Shown here piece by piece: positions 33,680 through 41,144 of a DNA stretch of 64,000 nucleotides. The stretch is taken from positions 1-64,000 of the forward strand of contig NZ_CAJYEB010000049.1 in the NCBI RefSeq assembly GCF_913773735.1, written 5' to 3'. The DNA comes from an uncultured Massilia sp. (GTDB taxonomy: Bacteria; Pseudomonadota; Gammaproteobacteria; Burkholderiales; Burkholderiaceae_D). The notes under the pieces were generated by a model that was not told the DNA's origin, did no database searches, and was given only the letters and a program-made list of their open reading frames with translations. The stretch's first letter is position 1; each line of letters begins with the position of its first letter. The translations under genes and the position numbers were made by a program.

Positions 33680-35988
33680 TGCGCGCCCTCTTCCTGACTC
33701 TGGCCCTGCCGCTGGCGCTGGCGGCGGCCGGCGCCGGCGCCGCCGGGCGGCCCGCGCCGCTCGACTACGTCAATCCGCTGATGGGCACGGCCAGCAAGCC
33801 GGAACTCTCGAACGGCAACACCTACCCGGCCATCGGCGTCCCGTGGGGCATGAACTACTGGACGCCGCAGACGGGCAAGATGGGCAACGGCTGGACCTAT
33901 ACCTACGACGCCGACAAGATCCGCGGCTTCAAGCAGACGCACCAGCCCTCGCCGTGGATGAACGACTACGGCCAGTTCGCCGTCATGCCCGTGACCGGGG
34001 AGCGGCGCTTCACCCAGGACGCGCGCGCCAGCTGGTTCTCGCACAAGGCGGAAGTGTCGCGGCCGGACTACTACAAGGTGTACCTGGCCGACAGCGACGT
34101 CACGACCGAGATCGCGCCGACCGAACGCGCGGCCCAGTTCCGCTTCACCTTCCCGAAGACGGACCAGGCCTGGGTCGTGATCGACGCCTTCGACAAGGGC
34201 TCGTACGTGAAGGTGCTGCCCGGCCAGCGCCGGATCGTCGGCTACTCGACCCGCTACGCGCGCGGGCCGCTGCCGAACTTCCGCAACTGGTTCGTGATCG
34301 AGTTCGACAAGCCGTTCGCCTCGAGCGCGCTGTGGGACGGCGACAAGCTGGCCGACCCGGCGCTGGCCGAGCTGCAGGCGAACCATGCCGGCGCCATCGT
34401 CGGCTTCGCCACGCAGGCGGGCGAGCAGGTGCGCATGCGCGTCGCGTCCTCGTTCATCAGCCTGGAACAGGCGGAGCTGAACCTGGCGCGCGAGATCGGC
34501 AGCGACGACTTCGACGCCACCCGCGCCAAGGCGGCCAGGCGCTGGAACGAGGTGCTCGGCAAGGTGGAGGTGTCCGGCGGCAGCGTCGACCAGATGCGCA
34601 CCTTCTATTCGAGCCTGTACCGCATGGTGCAGTTCCCGAACAAGCTGTACGAACTGGACGCCGTCGGCCAGCCGGTGCACTGGAGCCCGTACAACGGCAA
34701 GACCCTGCCGGGCCGCATGTTCGCCGGCACCGGGTTCTGGGACACCTTCCGCGCCCTGTACCCGTTCCTGAACCTGGTGTACCCGGCGATCAACCGCGAG
34801 ATGCAGGAAGGCCTGGCCAACGATTTCCGCGAAGGCGGCTGGCTGCCCGAGTGGTCCAGCCCCGGCTACGCCAACGTCATGATCGGGAATAACTCGGCGT
34901 CGGTGGTGTCCGAGGCCTACCTGAAGGGCGTGAAGAGCGCCGACATCGAGACGCTGTGGCAGGCGCTGGTCCACGGCGCCAACAACGCCGGTCCGATCGA
35001 GGCCGTGGGCCGCGCGGGCGTCGAGCACTACAACACGCTGGGCTACGTGCCCTACGACGTCGGCATCAACGAGAGCGCCGCCCGCACGCTGGAATACGCC
35101 TACGACGATTTCGCCATCTGGCAGCTCGGCAAGGCGCTCGGCAAGCCCAAGGAAGAGACCGACGTGTTCGCGCGCCGCGCCCTCAACTACCGCAAGCTGT
35201 TCGATCCGGAGACGGGCCTGATGCGCGGGAAGAACAAGGACGGCAGCTTCCAGTCGCCGTTCAACCCGTTCAAGTGGGGCGACGCCTTCACCGAGGGCAA
35301 CAGCTGGCACTACACGTGGTCGGTGTTCCACGACGTCGAGGGCCTGGTGCGGCTGATGGGCGGGCGCGAGCGATTCGTGCAGAAGCTCGATGCCGTGTTC
35401 ACGCTGCCGCCGGTGTTCGACGAGAGCTACTACAAGGCCGTGATCCACGAGATCCGCGAGATGCAGATCGCCGGCATGGGCCAGTACGCGCACGGCAACC
35501 AGCCGATCCAGCACATGATCTACCTGTACGACTACGCCGGCGCGCCGTGGAAGACCCAGTACTGGACGCGCGAGGTGATGAACCGCCTGTACCGCGCCAC
35601 CCCGGACGGCTACTGCGGCGACGAGGACAATGGCCAGACCTCGGCCTGGTACGTGTTCTCGGCGCTGGGCTTCTACCCGGTCACGCCGGCGTCGACCCAG
35701 TACGCGCTGGGCGCCCCGCTGTTCCCGCGGGCGCGCCTGCACCTCGAGAACGGCCGCACGGTGACGATCCGCGCCCCGGGCAGCAGCGACGCCCGGCGCT
35801 ACGTCGAGCGCCTGCGGGTGGACGGCAAGGCCGTCGAGCGCAACTGGCTGGGTCACGCCGAGCTGATGGACGGCGCGCGCATCGACTTCCGCATGTCGGC
35901 CCGGCCGAACCGCACGCGCGGCACGCAGGCATCGAGCGCCCCCTACTCGATGTCGACCGACCCGGAGGCCGCCGCCATCGTGCGCTGA
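33679..35988 (+). CDS. GH92 alpha-mannosidase-type exo-enzyme, second copy
   Basis: 769 residues with a signal peptide (cleavage about residue 22). It shares the GH92 frame: NGNTYPAIGVPWGMNYW near the N-terminus and GDEDNGQTSAWYVFSALGF at the active site, where Asp-Asp/Glu-Asp pairs coordinate calcium and the catalytic water. Divergence from the first copy is high, so the pair is an old duplication or two recruited enzymes with different linkages. The start is a TGATG junction with the preceding stop, implying strict co-translation. A strong hairpin follows. Confidence 0.9.
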   Translation: MRALFLTLALPLALAAAGAGAAGRPAPLDYVNPLMGTASKPELSNGNTYPAIGVPWGMNYWTPQTGKMGNGWTYTYDADKIRGFKQTHQPSPWMNDYGQFAVMPVTGERRFTQDARASWFSHKAEVSRPDYYKVYLADSDVTTEIAPTERAAQFRFTFPKTDQAWVVIDAFDKGSYVKVLPGQRRIVGYSTRYARGPLPNFRNWFVIEFDKPFASSALWDGDKLADPALAELQANHAGAIVGFATQAGEQVRMRVASSFISLEQAELNLAREIGSDDFDATRAKAARRWNEVLGKVEVSGGSVDQMRTFYSSLYRMVQFPNKLYELDAVGQPVHWSPYNGKTLPGRMFAGTGFWDTFRALYPFLNLVYPAINREMQEGLANDFREGGWLPEWSSPGYANVMIGNNSASVVSEAYLKGVKSADIETLWQALVHGANNAGPIEAVGRAGVEHYNTLGYVPYDVGINESAARTLEYAYDDFAIWQLGKALGKPKEETDVFARRALNYRKLFDPETGLMRGKNKDGSFQSPFNPFKWGDAFTEGNSWHYTWSVFHDVEGLVRLMGGRERFVQKLDAVFTLPPVFDESYYKAVIHEIREMQIAGMGQYAHGNQPIQHMIYLYDYAGAPWKTQYWTREVMNRLYRATPDGYCGDEDNGQTSAWYVFSALGFYPVTPASTQYALGAPLFPRARLHLENGRTVTIRAPGSSDARRYVERLRVDGKAVERNWLGHAELMDGARIDFRMSARPNRTRGTQASSAPYSMSTDPEAAAIVR

Positions 35989-36028
35989 TATGTTTCACTG
36001 ATGGGCCGCCAGGTTGCAGCGGCAACGA

Positions 36029-36054
36029 CAACGGGCACCCGCGGGTGCCCGTTG
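36029..36054. terminator. Strong hairpin between convergent GH92 and EamA genes
   Basis: CAACGGGCACCC (36029-36040) and GGGTGCCCGTTG (36043-36054) are perfectly complementary over 12 bp, around a GC centre. There is no long T-run; a role as bidirectional terminator is inferred from position and stability. Confidence 0.55.
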
Positions 36055-36077
36055 CTGTTGGCCGCCGTGCCGCGCGC

Positions 36078-37013
36078 TCAGCGCCGGCGCATGCTCGACA
36101 GCAGCACGCCGGCCAGGATCACGCCGAAGCCGGCCACGTGGTACAGGTGCGGCGCTTCCTTCAGCAGCGGCCAGGCGGCCAGCGTGGCGTACAGCGGGAT
36201 CAGGTACAGCGCCATGCTGGCGCGCGCCGGGCCGGCCAGCGACACCAGGCGGTCGAAGCAGAAGTAGGCGCCCAGGCTCGGCACCACGGCCAGGAAGGCC
36301 AGCGCCACGTAGACGCGGCCGTCGCCGAAGTCCGGCACGGCGCCGTGCGCGGCTTCGAGCGCGGCGAACGGGGCCAGCACCAGCGCGCCGCCCAGGATCA
36401 TCGCGGCCAGCTTGACGGTGCTGGGCAGCGGCGGCAGCGGCAGGCGCTTGTTGAAGACGGTGTACAGCGCCCAGCCCACGGCGGCCAGCACGACCCACAG
36501 GTCGCCGGCGCCGAACTGCAGCTGGCCCAGCGCGGTGACGTCGCCCTTGGACAGCACGACCAGCACGCCCAGGATCGCCAGGAACATGCCGCCGGCCTGG
36601 CGCCGCGACAGCGGGGCCTTCCACACCAGCGTCTCGATCATGGTGACCAGCGCCGGGCAGGCGGCGAAGATGATCGCCACGTTGGCGGCGCCGGTATGGC
36701 GCGCGCCCACGTATTGCGGGGCCACGGCCACGCCCATGCCCAGGCCGGCGAGCATCAGGATGCGTTGCCAGTTGGCCTTCAGGGTGGCGCGCAGCGCCCA
36801 CAGGCGCGGGCCGACGGTCGGCAGCAGGATCAGGAAGGCCAGCGCCCAGCGCCCGAAGGCGAGGAACACCGGCGGCACGTCGGCACCCTGGGCCCAGCGG
36901 GCGACCACGAGGTTGGCGGCGAACAGCGCCGGCGTGACCATCATCAGCGGCAGCTCGGCGCCGAGGGCGCTGCCCCGGTAGCCTGCGCCTGCCTGAGAAA
37001 CTGCTTGCGACAC
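36078..37013 (-). CDS. EamA/DMT-family exporter
   Basis: 311 residues with ten hydrophobic helices and two EamA repeats (first ANLVVARWAQG..., second GWALYTVFNKRLP...). Drug/metabolite transporters of this type usually export amino acids or metabolites. The start is a GTG at 37013, chosen because a perfect GAAGGAGA ribosome site stands in front of it. Divergent from an Lrp/AsnC regulator, which suggests amino-acid-responsive control. Confidence 0.85.
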   Translation of the reverse strand: MSQAVSQAGAGYRGSALGAELPLMMVTPALFAANLVVARWAQGADVPPVFLAFGRWALAFLILLPTVGPRLWALRATLKANWQRILMLAGLGMGVAVAPQYVGARHTGAANVAIIFAACPALVTMIETLVWKAPLSRRQAGGMFLAILGVLVVLSKGDVTALGQLQFGAGDLWVVLAAVGWALYTVFNKRLPLPPLPSTVKLAAMILGGALVLAPFAALEAAHGAVPDFGDGRVYVALAFLAVVPSLGAYFCFDRLVSLAGPARASMALYLIPLYATLAAWPLLKEAPHLYHVAGFGVILAGVLLSSMRRR

Positions 37014-37167
37014 GAGATCTCCTTCACGAATGCGGCAATCCCGGACCCCGGCCGTCCCGGTTTGGGAAAGGCGGTGCCGGCATGGACGCGCCTGGTCGGC
37101 GCAGCACGATCTTAAATGATGCAGCGCAGAATATGCTTTTCTTCGATAGTGAAATCCGGGCCATTTT

Positions 37168-37197
37168 TTGAAGGAATCTCTTCTGTTCGGCTAAAAT
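37168..37197 (+). promoter_or_regulatory. Promoter of the Lrp/AsnC gene
   Basis: TTGAAG (37168-37173) and TAAAAT (37192-37197) with an 18-nt spacer, 49 nt before the ATG. The region is clearly more A/T-rich than its surroundings. Confidence 0.55.
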
Positions 37198-37246
37198 GCG
37201 AAAGGATTCTCCATGACCTCAAACAAGCGAAGATGGAAGTGTTGAC

Positions 37247-37714
37247 ATGAAAGACGGACAGCTGGACGAGATCGACCGCCACATCCTGCGCGTGCTGGGC
37301 CGCGACGGGCGCATCAGCAACCAGCGCCTGGCGGAAACCGTGCACCTGTCGCCCACGCCCTGCTGGCACCGCGTGCGCACGCTCGAGGAAGCGGGCTACA
37401 TCAGCGGCTACGCGGCGCTGCTGGACCAGCGCGCGCTGGGCATGCCGGACACGGTGATCATCGAGGTCACCGTCGACCGCCACGACGACGAGATCTTCAA
37501 AGCGTTCTCGGACGCGCTGGCCGAGCTGCCGGAAGTGATGGAAGCCTACCTGCTGTCGGGGGAATACGATTACCTGATCAAGGTCGCCGTGTCCGGCACG
37601 GAGGGGTACGAGCGCTTCCTGCGCCAGAAGCTGTACAAGCTGCCGGGCGTGAAGCACACGCGCTCGACGTTCACGCTGCGCTGCCTGAAGCGGGCGCCCT
37701 CGGTGACGCCGTGA
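37247..37714 (+). CDS. Lrp/AsnC-family transcriptional regulator
   Basis: 155 residues: N-terminal HTH LDEIDRHILRVLGRDGRIS and LAETVHLSPTPCWHRVRTLE (about residues 5-47), then the RAM ligand domain with EAYLLSGEYDYLIKVAV. The Ser-Pro-x-x-C-W-x-R recognition helix is typical of the family. Lrp-type octamers sense amino acids. The divergent EamA exporter is the natural target. The ATG has a GGAAG site. Confidence 0.92.
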   Translation: MKDGQLDEIDRHILRVLGRDGRISNQRLAETVHLSPTPCWHRVRTLEEAGYISGYAALLDQRALGMPDTVIIEVTVDRHDDEIFKAFSDALAELPEVMEAYLLSGEYDYLIKVAVSGTEGYERFLRQKLYKLPGVKHTRSTFTLRCLKRAPSVTP

Positions 37715-37756
37715 TGCCGTGATGCCGGCGCCGGCCGGTGCGCCGGGTCGCGCGTC

Positions 37757-39091
37757 TCAGCCGGCCACCCGGCGCTGCACCACGGCCCCCGCGCACACCT
37801 GGTTGCGCCCTTCCTGCTTGGCCTTGTACAGCATGGCGTCGGCGCGCAGGAACAGCTCGTTCTCGCTCTTCTGTTCCGGGTAGGAGGCGACGCCGGCGCT
37901 GAACGAGAAATGGCGCACGTCGCCCGGGCGCACCTCGAACGGGATGGCGCCGAAGGCCTGGCGCAGGGCGTCGATGCGGCGCCAGCCCTCTTCCGGGGTG
38001 CAGTCGCGCAGCACCAGCACGAATTCCTCGCCGCCGAAGCGGCTCAGCAGGTCGCCCTCGCCCAGGTGCGCCTGCAGCACCAGCGACAGGCGCTTGATGA
38101 CGATGTCGCCGAAGCTGTGGCCCCAGGTGTCGTTGATGGTCTTGAACTTGTCGATGTCGATCACGCCGTAGGCCAGCGGACCGCCTTCGCGCGCGGCCTG
38201 CTTGATCAGCGCCTGGGTCTTCTTCTGCAGCCCCACCTTGTTGAGCAGGCCGGTGGCGCGGTCCTTGCCGATCAGGTCGCGGTTGATGCGGATCTTGTCG
38301 GCGCGCTTGACCAGCTGCGCCGCCAGCAGTCCGCCGTCCTGCCCGGACAGGATGGCGTCGAAGCCGCTGTCGAGCGCGCGCACCGCCAGCGCCCCGTCGT
38401 CGCAGCCGCCCTGCAGCAGGATGATCTCGCGCACCGGGTCGGCTTCCATGTTCTTCTTGAGCACCGGCACCAGGCCTTCGGTGCGGGCGTATTCGGTATC
38501 CGTGATCAGGACCACGTCCGGCTGCTGCTCCTTGACCAGCAGATGCAGGGTCAGCGCGTCCGCGTGGTGCATCACGTCGACGCGGCTGTCGCGCAGCGCC
38601 TGCTCGTCCCACGCCGGCGGCGCCCCGAGCAGCACGGCGCGCACCAGGTCGCCGCGCTTCTTTTGCACGAACAGGTTGAACAGCTTGTCGACCAGCACGT
38701 CGTTGGCGATCGGCTTCTCGGCATAGGCCAGGCAGTGGCAGTCCACCAGGCGCTGCTGCAGCAGGAACCTGCCGCCCTGGCGCGCGCTCTGCAGGTAGAT
38801 GTAGTCGTGGTCGGCCGGCAGGCTCTGCAGCAGCTCGCCCAGCATCATCAGGCGGCGCCCGTCGCCCAGGTCCGCCTGCATATTGTGCAGCGCGTCCAGG
38901 TCGATCACGAACAGGCTGTTGCCGCGGTCGGCCTCCACCGCGTCCACGAAGGCCCGGCCTTCGTGGAAGAAGCGGATGTCGAAGTCGTACTTGTGCGCGT
39001 GCAGCTGGAGTTCCGCCCGGTTGTCCTTGATGAAGAAACTCTGCGACAGCATCAGTACATGATTTTTATACAACGGTGTGTCGCTCTTCAT
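37757..39091 (-). CDS. GGDEF-domain diguanylate cyclase with receiver-like N-terminus
   Basis: 444 residues. The C-terminal GGDEF domain has TGLLNKVGL, a DIDKFKTINDTWGH segment and an intact GGEEF active-site motif (residues 353-357), so it probably makes cyclic-di-GMP. Residues 1-270 look like two receiver-type Rossmann modules (SLFVIDLDALHN, then DVVLITDTEYART), with acidic residues placed roughly like phospho-acceptors but without a clear full REC signature. No membrane segment is present. It stands alone, with an A/T-rich leader of 204 nt. Confidence 0.85.
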   Translation of the reverse strand: MKSDTPLYKNHVLMLSQSFFIKDNRAELQLHAHKYDFDIRFFHEGRAFVDAVEADRGNSLFVIDLDALHNMQADLGDGRRLMMLGELLQSLPADHDYIYLQSARQGGRFLLQQRLVDCHCLAYAEKPIANDVLVDKLFNLFVQKKRGDLVRAVLLGAPPAWDEQALRDSRVDVMHHADALTLHLLVKEQQPDVVLITDTEYARTEGLVPVLKKNMEADPVREIILLQGGCDDGALAVRALDSGFDAILSGQDGGLLAAQLVKRADKIRINRDLIGKDRATGLLNKVGLQKKTQALIKQAAREGGPLAYGVIDIDKFKTINDTWGHSFGDIVIKRLSLVLQAHLGEGDLLSRFGGEEFVLVLRDCTPEEGWRRIDALRQAFGAIPFEVRPGDVRHFSFSAGVASYPEQKSENELFLRADAMLYKAKQEGRNQVCAGAVVQRRVAG

Positions 39092-39295
39092 GTCTCGCCA
39101 ATGTCCATGTCAGGTGTTTCCGGGCTTGTTTAGTCAACTTGCACAAGAATACAGATTTTTACTGCTTCGCAGAAAATATTTCCGTATCGGATGCTGTAGA
39201 TCGATCACACGCCAGGCCGCCTGCCAATCGTCCTGGCGCAACAGGATACGGCGCCAAGATGACAGCGTCATGTCCGCTGCATGGGCACGACCCCG

Positions 39296-40786
39296 TCAGG
39301 GTGCATCGACCGCCGCCGCCGCCGCCGCGTCCGCCGCCGCCGACCTGGCCGCCGCGCGCCGCTCCCAGTAGTGGGCGTTGGCGATGCCCAGCGCCGCCGG
39401 GTCGAATTCCGGATCCTTGCCGGCCCGCTTCTGCGCCTCGTAGTCGCGCAGGCAGGCGAAGGCCACCTTGTGCAGCAGGACGATGGCGACGATGTTCAGC
39501 CAGGCCATCAGGCCGACGCCGATGTCGCCCAGCGCCCAGGCCAGGTCCGCCGTCTTGATCGCCCCGTACACCGTCGCGCCCATCATGCACAGCTTGAGCA
39601 CGAGGCTCATCCACGGCCGGTGCGCGGCGCGGTTGATGTAGGCGATATTCGTCTCGGCGATGTAATAGTAGGCCACGATGGTCGTGAAGGCGAAGAACAG
39701 CAGCGCCAGCGCCACGAACAGCGCGCCGAACCCGGGCATCACGTTCTCCAGCGCGGTTTGGACATAGCCCGGCCCGGCGGCTACGCCGTGCACGCCCGTG
39801 TAGATCGGCGAGCCGTCGGCGCGCTCGACGTTGTACTGGCCGGTGATCAGGAGCATGAACGCCGTCGCCGAGCACACGAACAGGGTATCGATGTAGACCG
39901 AGAAGCCCTGGACCAGGCCCTGCTTGGCCGGATGGCTCACCTCGGCCGCCGACGATGCGTGCGGACCGGTGCCCTGGCCCGCCTCGTTGGAATACACGCC
40001 GCGCTTGACGCCCCACTGGATCGCCATGCCGAGGATGGCGCCGAAGGCCGCGTCGGCGCCGAAGGCCGAGGAAAAGATCAGCGCCAGCACGCCGGGCAGC
40101 CGGTGGATGTGCATGAACACGATCACGCAGGCGACGATGATGTAGGCCAGCGCCATGAAAGGCACGACGATCTCGGCGAAATGGGCGATGCGCTTGACGC
40201 CGCCGAAGATGATGAAGCCGAGCGCGATGGCCAGCAGCGCCGCGGTGACGTTGGGGTCGATGCCGGTCGCCGTGCGCAGGCTCTCGGCGATCGAGTTGGC
40301 CTGCACGCCGGGCAGCAGCACGCCGGTCGCGACGATGGTCGCGATGGCGAAGGTCCAGGCATACCACTTCATGCCCAGGCCCTTCTCGATGTAGAACGCC
40401 GGCCCGCCGCGGTACTCCTTGCCGATCTGCTCCTTGTAGACCTGGCCCAGCGTCGATTCGACGAAGGCCGAACTGGCGCCCAGGAAGGCGACCGCCCACA
40501 TCCAGAACACCGAGCCGGGTCCGCCGAAGGTGATCGCGGTCGCCACGCCGGCGATGTTGCCGGTTCCTACGCGTCCGGCGAGGGTCATCGCCAGCGCCTG
40601 GAACGAGGACACGCCCTGGTCCGAACTCTTCCCTTCCATCATCAGGCGCGTCATCTCGCGCACGTGCCTGACCTGCAGGAAGCGCGAACGCACCGAGAAA
40701 TACAAGCCCACGCCGAGGCACAGGGCAATCAGCGCCGGACTCCAGATCCAGCCGTTCAGCGTCGCGACCAACTCGTTCATCGTCAT
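39296..40786 (-). CDS. Sodium:alanine (AGCS-family) symporter
   Basis: 496 residues, about ten membrane helices. AGCS signatures are YFSVRSRFLQVRH, GRVGTGNIAGVATAITFGGP and SNEAGQGTGPHASSAAEV. These proteins import alanine or glycine with Na+. The ATG at 40786 follows AAGGAATCG; a second ATG two codons on is also possible. The C-terminus is an Ala-rich tail of about 25 residues. It is divergent from gcd. The leader is GC-hairpin-rich, but I looked for a glycine riboswitch and found none. Confidence 0.92.
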   Translation of the reverse strand: MTMNELVATLNGWIWSPALIALCLGVGLYFSVRSRFLQVRHVREMTRLMMEGKSSDQGVSSFQALAMTLAGRVGTGNIAGVATAITFGGPGSVFWMWAVAFLGASSAFVESTLGQVYKEQIGKEYRGGPAFYIEKGLGMKWYAWTFAIATIVATGVLLPGVQANSIAESLRTATGIDPNVTAALLAIALGFIIFGGVKRIAHFAEIVVPFMALAYIIVACVIVFMHIHRLPGVLALIFSSAFGADAAFGAILGMAIQWGVKRGVYSNEAGQGTGPHASSAAEVSHPAKQGLVQGFSVYIDTLFVCSATAFMLLITGQYNVERADGSPIYTGVHGVAAGPGYVQTALENVMPGFGALFVALALLFFAFTTIVAYYYIAETNIAYINRAAHRPWMSLVLKLCMMGATVYGAIKTADLAWALGDIGVGLMAWLNIVAIVLLHKVAFACLRDYEAQKRAGKDPEFDPAALGIANAHYWERRAAARSAAADAAAAAAVDAP

Positions 40787-41023
40787 CGATTCCTTGCGAA
40801 ATAATGGCCGGAAGCCTCCGGACCGGATGGACGGCCGGCATCGGCCGGCCTGTGGAGGCCACAAGATACATGAATCGTTTCCAATTTCCCATGCATATTT
40901 TTGTGAATGCGCGGCATGCGCCACCGGGGCGCGGGCATGCACCAGCACCGCGCGGCGCCTGCACCGCGACGGCGCCGGCGCAGGGGGCCGAACCGAACCG
41001 TGTGCCGCGCGCGAACCGAGTCG

Positions 41024-41032
41024 TGCTATAAA
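41024..41032 (+). promoter_or_regulatory. Extended -10 promoter of gcd
   Basis: TGCTATAAA is an extended -10 (TG-n-TATAAA). No good -35 is seen, which extended -10 promoters can tolerate. It implies a leader of roughly 100 nt before the gcd ATG. Confidence 0.5.
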
Positions 41033-41042
41033 ACCCTTAGCT

Positions 41043-41075
41043 TTCGAACAATTAGTTTGCCAACAATCGTTCGAA
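41043..41075. promoter_or_regulatory. Long-spaced inverted repeat in the gcd leader
   Basis: TTCGAAC (41043-41049) and GTTCGAA (41069-41075) are perfect inverted 7-mers separated by 19 nt, starting 11 nt after the -10. A repressor or dimer-of-dimers site is possible; it could also form a weak hairpin in the leader RNA. Confidence 0.4.
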
Positions 41076-41144
41076 TCCGTTGCCGGCCGCCAGCGGCCGG
41101 CCGTTCGTCCCGTCGACGGGCCAACTTGCCCCTGGAGCGTCACC

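Larger units (their letters stand above)
40787..41144. other. 358-nt divergent region between the AGCS symporter and gcd
   Basis: The left part contains several GC hairpins that would lie in the symporter mRNA leader. The right part holds the gcd promoter (41024-41032) and an inverted repeat (41043-41075). No reading frame or RNA gene is convincing. Confidence 0.6.

Noticed and set aside
39157..39174. Small hairpin TTTTACTGC-TTC-GCAGAAAA in the leader of the GGDEF gene
   Set aside because: The GC stem is only 4 bp and orientation relative to the symporter and GGDEF genes does not support a terminator.
40787..40960. Possible glycine riboswitch in the leader of the alanine/glycine symporter
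   Set aside because: The conserved glycine-riboswitch core segments were looked for on the coding strand and not found; only GC hairpins are present.
41068..41080. GTTCGAATCC-like sequence resembling a tRNA T-loop
   Set aside because: The flanking bases do not form a T-stem, and no acceptor, D or anticodon arm is present. It is part of an inverted repeat in the gcd leader.
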